Shown in pieces: positions 1-7,532 of a stretch of 39,425 nt of DNA. The notes under the pieces are model-generated. The model was not told the origin of the DNA and did no database searches. It saw only the letters and a program-made list of their open reading frames with translations. Both the position numbers and the translations under genes were made by a program. Source of the DNA: an uncultured Prevotella sp. (GTDB taxonomy: Bacteria > Bacteroidota > Bacteroidia > Bacteroidales > Bacteroidaceae); NCBI GenBank assembly GCA_902491375.1, contig CABUHE010000020.1, positions 1-39,425 of the forward strand, in the 5' to 3' direction. The number at the start of each line of letters is the position of its first letter. The stretch's first letter is position 1.

Positions 1-3
1 CTG

Positions 4-11
4 CAAATATA
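4..11 (-). promoter_or_regulatory. Possible outward-facing promoter -7 element
   Basis: On the minus strand this reads TATATTTG, which fits the Bacteroidetes -7 consensus TAnnTTTG. It would drive a gene lying off the left edge of the window. I see no TTTG at the expected upstream spacing, so support is weak. Confidence 0.3.
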
Positions 12-85
12 CGATTTTTACAGCGACTTCCTTTATCTTTCACTTTTCATCCAACTGAACTGCGGATGAACCGATTTTTAATACT

Positions 86-679
86 ATGAGATTTAGATTC
101 TTAGCTATTATCTGTCTTGCAGCAATGACGCTTCAGGTAAGCGCAGAGAAGCGTTTGCACTTTGATTTGGATTACCATTACAATCTTGGTCTTTCACAAC
201 GTATAATGGGAATCAGTATGAGTCCTAACGATGTCGACTATATGGAAGGTCATTCATTGCACTTCGCAATGCGCTATGATATAACAAAAAGGCTGTCGGC
301 TGGAGCCGGAATCGGTATTGACGCTTATCTGAGCGGTGCCGGCAATTATGGCAAGACTCCGTTGTACGCCACGTGCCGTTATAAGATTATAACGGATAAA
401 AGTTTCTTCAAAGGACTTTACGGATTTACGAATGTAGGCTATTCGATAAGCGGAAAACCTATGTACCGTGGCGCAATGTTTGATTTAGGAGTAGGCTGGC
501 CGATTATGTTGACAAAGAATTTCGGCATAAACCTTCAGTTAGGATATGATCTTAGTCAGTCGAAAAAACATCCTACGACAATCGTATATACTTTACCAGA
601 TGGCCAAACAGTTGTAGAGAAGACAAAGAAAGACATGATAAGACATTCGTTGTCGTTCGGCGTAGGAATAACGTTCTAA
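86..679 (+). CDS. Small outer membrane beta-barrel protein
   Basis: This encodes 197 residues. Residues 1-20 form a clear signal peptide (basic MRFR start, hydrophobic core, cleavage after VSA). The mature part alternates polar and aromatic residues in short strands rich in Gly, Tyr and Phe, for example around GAGIGIDAY and GYSISGKPMY, and ends in GVGITF, an aromatic C-terminus typical of outer membrane barrels. An 8-stranded barrel would suit the length. No specific family or substrate can be named. The gene stands alone: a strong hairpin follows it at 690-721 and the next gene has its own promoter. Confidence 0.75.
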   Translation: MRFRFLAIICLAAMTLQVSAEKRLHFDLDYHYNLGLSQRIMGISMSPNDVDYMEGHSLHFAMRYDITKRLSAGAGIGIDAYLSGAGNYGKTPLYATCRYKIITDKSFFKGLYGFTNVGYSISGKPMYRGAMFDLGVGWPIMLTKNFGINLQLGYDLSQSKKHPTTIVYTLPDGQTVVEKTKKDMIRHSLSFGVGITF

Positions 680-689
680 CCGGCATGCA

Positions 690-733
690 GCTCCCGACAA
701 AATCATGATTTTGCCGGGAGCGCGTGTATTTTG
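690..733 (+). terminator. Rho-independent terminator after the barrel gene
   Basis: GCTCCCG and CGGGAGC arms, extended by CAAAATCATGATTTTG, make a 16-bp stem with one mismatch and almost no loop, followed by GCGTGTATTTTGT. It lies 11 bases after the stop of the 86-679 gene. Confidence 0.75.
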
Positions 734-811
734 TCATAAGGCTGTATTCTGTTGTCAGTCAGAGAGTTTCCACTTTAGTGCTGATTTTGTGAACGATTGT
801 GAATATAAAAA

Positions 812-843
812 TTTGATTTTGCATTAAATAGTTGCTAACTTTG
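812..843 (+). promoter_or_regulatory. Bacteroidetes-type promoter for the 965-3670 cluster
   Basis: TTTG at 812-815 and TAACTTTG at 836-843 are separated by 20 bases, matching the sigma-ABfr promoter form TTTG-N19/20-TAnnTTTG. Transcription would start near 850 and leave a leader of about 115 bases before the first start codon. That leader holds two hairpins, AACGCC/GGCGTT (855-871) and GTTCAGC/GCTGAAC (872-893). Confidence 0.7.
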
Positions 844-964
844 CGTAAGATAATAACGCCGGTCAGGCGTTGTTCAGCGTAAAGAGGCTGAACGTTCAGT
901 TAAAATGGACAATTATCCGGAGTGTTGTTCTTCTTTTATTACGGATTAAAAAAATTAATGTACA

Positions 965-1183
965 ATGAGCAAAGTTTTTTATTTATTAAGTATGGCGGCA
1001 GCTGCGGTGTTGGCAGCATGCTCGTCGGCAGAGGATTCCGGCAATTCAAGAAGGTCGTTGTCATCAGTTCTTGTTGAAGTAGTTGAGACCCACAATCCAG
1101 AGGATGGAACTGTTTACGTGCGGTACGACAGAAAGTCTGGCGCAAAGATTATTCCGAATCCGCAGAATGACAGCATCGAGTAA
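965..1183 (+). CDS. Small lipoprotein
   Basis: This encodes 72 residues. A signal peptide with a lipobox (VLAAC, Cys at about residue 19) is followed by Ser-Ser-Ala-Glu-Asp, so the mature protein is about 54 residues and lipid-anchored. Acidic residues after the Cys resemble the lipoprotein export signal reported in Bacteroidetes, so surface display is possible. The rest is hydrophilic with no recognised domain. It is the first gene after the 812-843 promoter. Two small membrane proteins and a TPR regulator follow on the same strand. Confidence 0.7.
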   Translation: MSKVFYLLSMAAAAVLAACSSAEDSGNSRRSLSSVLVEVVETHNPEDGTVYVRYDRKSGAKIIPNPQNDSIE

Positions 1184-1276
1184 CCTGCCTGTCATTCATA
1201 GAATATGCAGGCAGCCAGTATTTCATTGAATTGAATAAGATTTCCGTTAGTTTGTAAAATAAGTGGAGGATTTAAT

Positions 1277-1531
1277 ATGAATGACAAGTATCAGAAAATA
1301 AGTACGGTTGTGCTTGTACTTATTATGTTAAACGGATTGGTTTGGTTTGGCACAATATTCACCTGGTTTGGTAGCATATATTCCTTGCTCGCGTTGCCGT
1401 TTGTGTTTCTGCCGTTGGCTACACTGATGCGCAGGAAGGACGACAGATACAGCAAGATAGCGACTGTGTTTGAGGTGTTGGCTTTCATCGGCTTGCTTGT
1501 TTTTACAGTAATAATGTTCATGCCGTTCTGA
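1277..1531 (+). CDS. Small three-helix inner membrane protein
   Basis: This encodes 84 residues with hydrophobic segments at about 9-28, 33-50 and 62-82. A charged loop (MRRKDDRYSK) separates helices 2 and 3 and should be cytoplasmic. No signal peptide or enzymatic motif is visible. The last third (RYSKIATVFEVLAF...FMPF) resembles the next gene's product (YRRLALVLDILALV...LPFG), so the two may be paralogues. It probably belongs to the transcript from 812-843. Function unknown. Confidence 0.65.
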   Translation: MNDKYQKISTVVLVLIMLNGLVWFGTIFTWFGSIYSLLALPFVFLPLATLMRRKDDRYSKIATVFEVLAFIGLLVFTVIMFMPF

Positions 1532-1620
1532 TATTATTAAAGCGCAGGCTTTTTAAACGGTATGAATACTCTTGTGGTAAAGAAACGTTACGTATGTATT
1601 GAATTTTATAATTGCTGATT

Positions 1621-1893
1621 ATGAGAGAATTTAGAAGTTACCACATTGTGCTTCTGCTTATTATGATGATAGGCTTGGGGTTTATAGTTTACCTCGCAAT
1701 AATAGAACCTCAATCGCTGTATCAGTTCTCGGAAGTCCTGTATCCAACAGTTTTAATGCCTGCTGCGCAGTTGTTGCGCATTTATACAGACTACAGACGG
1801 TTGGCTCTTGTGCTTGATATCCTTGCGTTAGTGTCGCTTGTCGAGTTTTTTCTTTATATGCTTTTGCCTTTCGGTATGCTGCCGTGGCATTGA
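1621..1893 (+). CDS. Small three-helix inner membrane protein, relative of the preceding one
   Basis: This encodes 90 residues from ATG at 1621; an in-frame TTG at 1612 would add only three residues and is less likely. Hydrophobic helices lie at about 8-28, 38-55 and 62-83, with a short charged loop (RIYTDYRR) before the last helix. This matches the layout of the 1277-1531 product, suggesting duplication and divergence. It lies 37 bases before the TPR regulator and is probably cotranscribed. Function unknown. Confidence 0.6.
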   Translation: MREFRSYHIVLLLIMMIGLGFIVYLAIIEPQSLYQFSEVLYPTVLMPAAQLLRIYTDYRRLALVLDILALVSLVEFFLYMLLPFGMLPWH

Positions 1894-1930
1894 TGTAGGG
1901 CTTACTCTTTGAGGTCTTGATGTTTCTGTT

Positions 1931-3670
1931 ATGATTAGAATTTTGTATCTTATTATAGGGCTTTGTGTTGCAGTGGTGATGTCGTCGTGCCATAGAAACA
2001 GACTGGCGCAAGATGTACTTAGCCGTGCCGACAGCCAGATGGAGGAGCATGCGGACAGCGCCATGTTGCTGCTGCGTCACGATTCCGTCGTTTTTTTACG
2101 CGCCACTCAACAGCTGCGCATGGCTTACATTCTGTCGAAAACAGAAGCAGAGGACAAACTCTACATAACACATCGCTCCGATTCGGCCATGCAGCTTGCC
2201 GTAAAATATTTTGACCGCCACGGCACTGCGCTCCAGCGTACACGCGCATGGTATCTGCTCGGGCGCATATATTGCGACATGCTGCTTTACGGCAATGCGC
2301 TTACGGCGTTTGACGCAGCACTGGCCGTGCAGTCTGATGATGACTCAACCGTTTGCAGATACAAAGCCCGCGCCAGCTCATGGGCCGGTTATGTTTATGA
2401 AGAGAAAAATCTTCATAAAGACGCCTTGCGTTATAATAAAATGGCGTACGATTATGCACGTAAGGCAGATGTGCCTACAGTGTTGGTCTATTCTTTGCGA
2501 GATATAGGACGGTCGTATTGTTACTTGAATGAATTTAAAATTGGAATACAGTATTATCGTAAATCGGCTATAACTGCAAAATCAATCAATGCAAAAGACT
2601 TATATGAAATGGTAATGTATGAGTTGGCTGGCGTTTATACAGATGCAGGTATGTCAGAAGAGGCGCATGATGCATTGTGTTTGTCGTTTAGTCCTGTTGT
2701 ATATGAGGCTTTAGCTTCCTACTATTTTATTTGGGCTGATTATTATAGATTGAAGGGAATGCCCGATTCTGCCATTGTTTATAATAAGAAAGGCATGACC
2801 TACGGCTTGAAACGGAAGAATAAGAAAGCGGCTTTAGATGTGGCGAGGCTTTATGCTAAGACAGGAAACAAAGACGAAGCCATCAGGTTTTATGAGACGT
2901 ATTCAGCTTATGTGGATTCCGTGGATAATGCCGAAACCGTGCAATACGGTAACATTTTGTCGCGCATGGAGCAGATGTTTGACGTAGAGCGTCAGAATGT
3001 TGTTTTGGCTGATACGAAATTACGTCTTACGGTATTTCTGTATATCGTCATCCTTGTTGTTTTTGTTGCTGCCGTTCTTACTGTCAGATATTTAAACAAG
3101 CGTAAGGCTGCGTACAGAAAACGTCAGGAAAGTATTGACCAATACTGGTGCCGGCTCCGTAACAAAGATTTACAGACTATTCAGGCTAATGAGAAACGTA
3201 TAGCCGAGCTGGAAAAAGAGCTGTCGTCGTCGACTGAAACTTTGACAGAAATCCGCAAGAAACTTATTGAGACTGAAGTCGATATGCTTGGTAAGCAGAA
3301 TGAGCAGATTCTGTCAGAGCAACGCCATAAGGATGTGCTTGTAGACGAACTGGAGGCTTCGGAAATTTATAAGAGATTCCATACTCCTGGAGTAAGGCAC
3401 GACAGTTGTGATTATCTGCAACTTAAAGATGCTTTAAATACGGCATATAATCGTTTTACGCACCGTCTTGAAGAGCTTTATCCGGACATACGTTATGAGG
3501 AATTATATATCTGCTGTCTTGTTAAGATAAAGTTGGCTTCTAAAGAGATTTGTGCGATTATGGATTATAAAGCCAATAAGGTAGGAATGACTAAAACCCG
3601 TCTGTATCAGAAAATATTTAAGGTTAAAGGCTCTGTGGCCGACTTTGATAATTTCATACGTAATTTTTAG
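1931..3670 (+). CDS. Membrane-anchored TPR regulator with C-terminal helix-turn-helix
   Basis: This encodes 579 residues. The N-terminus is a lipoprotein-like signal (AVVMSSC, Cys20). Residues about 25-335 form tetratricopeptide-like helical pairs (AWYLLGRIYCDMLLYGNALTAF is a clear example). One transmembrane helix follows at about 366-389 (FLYIVILVVFVAAVLTV), then a coiled coil at about 400-470. The C-terminal 60 residues (EELYICCLVKIKLASKEIC...VGMTKTRLYQKIF) look like a LuxR-type helix-turn-helix. This layout is common in Bacteroidales: a periplasmic TPR sensor linked across the membrane to a cytoplasmic DNA-binding end. The ligand and target genes are unknown. Confidence 0.75.
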   Translation: MIRILYLIIGLCVAVVMSSCHRNRLAQDVLSRADSQMEEHADSAMLLLRHDSVVFLRATQQLRMAYILSKTEAEDKLYITHRSDSAMQLAVKYFDRHGTALQRTRAWYLLGRIYCDMLLYGNALTAFDAALAVQSDDDSTVCRYKARASSWAGYVYEEKNLHKDALRYNKMAYDYARKADVPTVLVYSLRDIGRSYCYLNEFKIGIQYYRKSAITAKSINAKDLYEMVMYELAGVYTDAGMSEEAHDALCLSFSPVVYEALASYYFIWADYYRLKGMPDSAIVYNKKGMTYGLKRKNKKAALDVARLYAKTGNKDEAIRFYETYSAYVDSVDNAETVQYGNILSRMEQMFDVERQNVVLADTKLRLTVFLYIVILVVFVAAVLTVRYLNKRKAAYRKRQESIDQYWCRLRNKDLQTIQANEKRIAELEKELSSSTETLTEIRKKLIETEVDMLGKQNEQILSEQRHKDVLVDELEASEIYKRFHTPGVRHDSCDYLQLKDALNTAYNRFTHRLEELYPDIRYEELYICCLVKIKLASKEICAIMDYKANKVGMTKTRLYQKIFKVKGSVADFDNFIRNF

Positions 3671-3887
3671 GATTGCCGTATGTGAACTGATTTTCAATAT
3701 TTTATGTTGTCAAAGAGAAAATATGTTCAGCGAGTTGCATTGTAATCATATTCACATACTTCTTCTCCTGCCGTTTTTACGTAAGCGGTAGGGCGTTTTG
3801 TCGGTGTCGGGAAGCGTATAAGAGTTTAAAAAAACAAATTTTTCGGCTTTTTTCTATATTATATTAGGTATTTACATTGATATTCAG

Positions 3888-3895
3888 TAATTTTG
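3888..3895 (+). promoter_or_regulatory. Candidate -7 element for tig
   Basis: TAATTTTG fits TAnnTTTG exactly and lies 45 bases before the tig start codon in an AT-rich stretch. The upstream TTTG element is not convincing. Confidence 0.5.
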
Positions 3896-3940
3896 CAGCT
3901 CGCATTCGATAATCATTAAAAATAACATAAAACACCAAAG

Positions 3941-5299
3941 ATGAAAATTTCATTTGAAAATCCAGACAAGGTCAACGGACTGATGACCTTGACCGTAGAA
4001 GAGGCTGATTATAAGGATAATGTCGAGAAGACACTTAAGAACTATCGCAAGAAGGCCAACGTGCCGGGATTCCGTCCGGGCATGGTTCCTATGGGAATGA
4101 TTAAAAAGCAGTTCGGTACAACCGTAAAAGTTGACGAGATCAACAAGCTGCTGGGAGAAGAAATATACAAGTATGTAAAGGACAACAATATACAGATGTT
4201 GGGTGAGCCGCTGCCTTCAGACAAGCAGGAGCCTGTAGACCTGGAGAAAGAAGCTCCTTATACATTCATGTTTGACATCGCTGTAGCTCCTGAATTCAAG
4301 GCAGAGCTGACTGGCGACGACACTGTAGACCACTATACAATTACTGTTGACGATGACGTAATCAACCGTCAGATAGACCTGTTCGCATCACGTGCCGGCC
4401 ACTATGACAAGGTAGAGGAGTATCAGGAGCACGATATGCTGAAGGGTGACCTGCGTGAGCTTGACGAGAACGGCAACACTAAAGAAGGCGGTATAACTGT
4501 TGAAGGTGCTGTGCTGATGCCTGAATACATCAAGGTTGAGGATCAGAAGAAACTGTTCGACGGCTGCAAGCTGGGCGATATCATCACATTCAACCCGAAG
4601 AAGGCTTATCCTGAGAGCGACATCGAGGTTTCTTCTCTGCTTAAGATTAAGAAAGAGGAAGTTGCCGACATGAACTCTGACTTCAGCTATCAGATAACTG
4701 AGATTTCTCGTTACGTTAAGGCTGAGGTTAACCAGGAACTGTTCGACCAGGTATTCGGTAAGGGCAATGTCAAAGATGAGGCTGACTTCCGCGCTAAGAT
4801 TTCTGACGGACTGAAAGAGCAGTTCGCTATGGATACAGACTTCAAGTTTATCCAGGACGTACGCAAGTATATGGAAGACAAGGTCGGCACTCTGACTTAT
4901 CCAGACGCTCTTCTGAAGCGCATTATGCTCAACAACAACAAGGACAAAGGCCAGGAGTTTGTTGACAAGAACTATGACCAGAGCATTAAGGAACTGACAT
5001 GGCACCTCATCAAGGAGCAGCTTGTCAAGGCTAACGGCATAAAGATAGAGGATGCTGACATCAAGGAGACAGCCAAAGAGGCTGCACGCGCACAGTTCGC
5101 ACAGTATGGCATGAACAACGTTCCTGAGGAATATCTTGAAAACTACGCAAACGACATGCTGAAGAAGAAAGAGTATATCGACTCATTCGTAGACCGCAGC
5201 GTAGACCGTAAGCTGACAGAGGCTCTCAAGAAGGTTGTTAAGCTTAATGAGAAGACCGCAACTCTCGATGAGTTCAATAAGCTGATGCAGGGCGAATAA
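3941..5299 (+). CDS. tig: Trigger factor, ribosome-associated chaperone
   Basis: This encodes 452 residues, the usual length for the family. The N-terminal ribosome-binding signature is at residues 43-50 (GFRPGMVP, matching GFRxGxxP), which docks the chaperone at the ribosomal exit tunnel. The middle region, about 150-245, corresponds to the FKBP-like prolyl isomerase domain but is divergent, as is usual in Bacteroidetes. The helical, charged C-terminal half fits the substrate-binding arms. It folds nascent chains in the cytoplasm. clpP and clpX follow on the same strand, a conserved grouping of folding and degradation genes. A long hairpin at 5332-5400 separates tig from clpP. Confidence 0.95.
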   Translation: MKISFENPDKVNGLMTLTVEEADYKDNVEKTLKNYRKKANVPGFRPGMVPMGMIKKQFGTTVKVDEINKLLGEEIYKYVKDNNIQMLGEPLPSDKQEPVDLEKEAPYTFMFDIAVAPEFKAELTGDDTVDHYTITVDDDVINRQIDLFASRAGHYDKVEEYQEHDMLKGDLRELDENGNTKEGGITVEGAVLMPEYIKVEDQKKLFDGCKLGDIITFNPKKAYPESDIEVSSLLKIKKEEVADMNSDFSYQITEISRYVKAEVNQELFDQVFGKGNVKDEADFRAKISDGLKEQFAMDTDFKFIQDVRKYMEDKVGTLTYPDALLKRIMLNNNKDKGQEFVDKNYDQSIKELTWHLIKEQLVKANGIKIEDADIKETAKEAARAQFAQYGMNNVPEEYLENYANDMLKKKEYIDSFVDRSVDRKLTEALKKVVKLNEKTATLDEFNKLMQGE

Positions 5300-5331
5300 T
5301 TATTTTTTTGAAAAAAAACTTCCACAATAGT

Positions 5332-5409
5332 AAGGAGGTTTCCGACTTTTTTATTAACTTTGTTCCGCTTGAACAAAAGAAAAGGGTCGGTAACCTCCTT
5401 CTTTTGTCA
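5332..5409 (+). terminator. Long hairpin between tig and clpP: terminator or attenuator
   Basis: AAGGAGGTTTCCGAC at 5332-5346 pairs with GTCGGTAACCTCCTT at 5386-5400 with one mismatch. An inner stem, CTTTGTTC (5358-5365) with GAACAAAAG (5371-5379), closes over a 5-base loop. The T-rich run TCTTTTGT follows. It could end tig transcription, set the tig:clpP ratio by partial read-through, or act as an RNA processing site. Confidence 0.6.
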
Positions 5410-5515
5410 GGTCATACGGAAGCAGGCATTGAGCTGTGTAACGTGTGGTTTAGGCCCGATATGACAGCCGTGAAGTCTGGCAACCTTACACCTATATATT
5501 TATAAAACATAAAAA

Positions 5516-6181
5516 ATGAACGATTTTAGAAAATATGCTACTGGTCATCTCGGAATGGACGGTATGACGCTTGATGACGTGATGAAGGCTCAGATGCAGT
5601 ATCTCAACCCTTACATCCTTGAAGAGCGTCAGCTTAATGTTACGCAGATGGACGTGTTCTCACGCCTGATGATGGACCGCATCATCTTCCTCGGCACACA
5701 GATTGACGACTATACAGCAAACACTTTGCAGGCACAGCTGCTTTATCTTGACTCGGTAGACTCAGGAAAAGACATTTCTATATATATAAACAGCCCCGGT
5801 GGAAGCGTTACTGCCGGTCTCGGTATTTATGACACCATGCAGTTCATATCAAGCGACGTGGCTACGATATGTACTGGAATGGCTGCTTCAATGGCTGCGG
5901 TGCTGCTCGTCGCCGGCACAGAAGGTAAGCGCTCGGCTCTAACCCATAGCCGTGTGATGATTCACCAGCCTCTTGGCGGAGTGCAGGGACAGGCTTCAGA
6001 TATCGAGATTGAGGCTAAGGAAATTCTTAAATTCAAGAAAGAACTTTACACAATCATATCTGAACACTCGCATACTCCTTACGACAAGGTTTATAAGGAT
6101 TCAGATCGCAACTACTGGATGACGGCCGAAGAAGCTAAGGAATACGGCATGATTGACACTGTGTTGACTAAAAAGAAATAA
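5516..6181 (+). CDS. clpP: ATP-dependent Clp protease proteolytic subunit
   Basis: This encodes 221 residues. The serine protease triad is visible: Ser125 in GMAASMAAVL, His150 in VMIHQPLGG and Asp197 in KDSDRNYWM. The oxyanion-hole region SPGGSVTAGLGIYD is at about 93-106. The protein forms a double heptameric ring in the cytoplasm that degrades proteins unfolded by ClpX or ClpC. The N-terminal extension of about 30 residues before the conserved core may be a processed propeptide. clpX begins 47 bases after the stop, so the pair is very likely cotranscribed. Confidence 0.97.
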   Translation: MNDFRKYATGHLGMDGMTLDDVMKAQMQYLNPYILEERQLNVTQMDVFSRLMMDRIIFLGTQIDDYTANTLQAQLLYLDSVDSGKDISIYINSPGGSVTAGLGIYDTMQFISSDVATICTGMAASMAAVLLVAGTEGKRSALTHSRVMIHQPLGGVQGQASDIEIEAKEILKFKKELYTIISEHSHTPYDKVYKDSDRNYWMTAEEAKEYGMIDTVLTKKK

Positions 6182-6228
6182 TTTGGCGTGGCGTGTCGGT
6201 CTGTGCCGCGCGCCGCCTTTTATCGAAT

Positions 6229-7482
6229 ATGGACAACAGAAAGAAACGGATGGAAAAAGTTTGCAGCTTCTGCGGAAGAAGCGAGCATGATGTAAAACTG
6301 CTTATAACCGGCCTTACGGGGTATATCTGTGAAGACTGTGCCGCACAGGCCTATGAAATAGTAAAATCAACAGGTGTACTCAATGTAGAGCATAAGAAAC
6401 AGGGCTTGAAGTTCAAGCCGAAAAAAGTACCGAAGCCACTTGAGATAAAAAACTATCTTGACCAGTATGTTATTGGGCAGGACGATGCGAAGCGTTGTCT
6501 GGCAGTAGCTGTATATAATCATTACAAGCGTCTTCAGCAACCTGATGACGACAACGGTGTAGAGATAGAGAAGAGCAATATCATAATGGTTGGAAGCACC
6601 GGTACGGGTAAGACCCTAATGGCGCGTACCATAGCAAAATTGCTCGATGTGCCGTTTACCATTGTTGATGCGACAGTGTTTACCGAGGCAGGTTATGTCG
6701 GTGAGGATGTCGAGAGCATACTCAGCCGTCTGCTTCAGGTCGCAGACTACGATGTTGAGGCTGCTGAGCGTGGTATTGTTTTTATTGATGAGATAGACAA
6801 GATTGCGCGTAAAAGCGACAATCCTTCTATAACACGCGATGTGAGTGGTGAAGGTGTACAGCAGGGATTGCTCAAACTGCTTGAAGGAACTATGGTCAAT
6901 GTACCCCCGCAGGGTGGCCGCAAGCATCCTGACCAGGAATATATCCACGTGGACACGAAGAACATTCTGTTTATCTGCGGTGGCGCGTTTGACGGAATCG
7001 AACGCAAGATCGCGCAGCGACTGAACACCCATGTGGTTGGTTACAACTCTGTTCAGAATGTACGTAAAATAGACAAGAACGACTTGATGCAGTATATTTT
7101 ACCGCAAGACTTGAAGTCGTTCGGACTTATACCTGAGATTATCGGCCGTCTGCCGGTACTTACGTATCTTAATCCGTTGGACCGCGATGCACTGCGTTCT
7201 ATTCTCGTTGAGCCTAAGAACTCAATCGTAAAGCAGTATAAGAAACTGTTTGAGATGGACGGAATAAAACTCGAATTTACTGAAGAGGCACTCGACTTCA
7301 TTGTTGATAAGGCAATGGAATATAAGCTTGGTGCCCGTGGATTGAGGTCGATTGTAGAAAGCGTGATAATGGATGCCATGTTTGAAATACCTTCAAAGAA
7401 AGTTAAGACCTTTGAGGTTACTCTCGATTATGCGCGTAAGCAGCTTGAAAAAGCACATTTCCACAATATGGAAAGCGCGTAA
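6229..7482 (+). CDS. clpX: ATP-dependent Clp protease ATP-binding subunit
   Basis: This encodes 417 residues from ATG at 6229. A GTG at 6193 would add 12 residues with no family match; ATG at 6250 is also possible. The N-terminal four-Cys zinc-binding domain is complete (C12-x2-C15 and C34-x2-C37). The AAA+ core has Walker A GSTGTGKT near residue 121, the pore loop GYVGEDVES, Walker B VFIDEIDK near 182 and the RKH loop (GGRKHP). It unfolds substrates and threads them into ClpP. recQ follows 50 bases downstream. Confidence 0.96.
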   Translation: MDNRKKRMEKVCSFCGRSEHDVKLLITGLTGYICEDCAAQAYEIVKSTGVLNVEHKKQGLKFKPKKVPKPLEIKNYLDQYVIGQDDAKRCLAVAVYNHYKRLQQPDDDNGVEIEKSNIIMVGSTGTGKTLMARTIAKLLDVPFTIVDATVFTEAGYVGEDVESILSRLLQVADYDVEAAERGIVFIDEIDKIARKSDNPSITRDVSGEGVQQGLLKLLEGTMVNVPPQGGRKHPDQEYIHVDTKNILFICGGAFDGIERKIAQRLNTHVVGYNSVQNVRKIDKNDLMQYILPQDLKSFGLIPEIIGRLPVLTYLNPLDRDALRSILVEPKNSIVKQYKKLFEMDGIKLEFTEEALDFIVDKAMEYKLGARGLRSIVESVIMDAMFEIPSKKVKTFEVTLDYARKQLEKAHFHNMESA

Positions 7483-7532
7483 TGTGTTTGCCTATGAAAT
7501 ATTACATTTAAAAAAGTTACTTTGTTATTTGT

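Noticed and set aside
5308..5505. 65-residue reading frame between tig and clpP
   Set aside because: It starts at TTG, runs through the long hairpin and has no domain-like composition; the RNA structure explains the region better.
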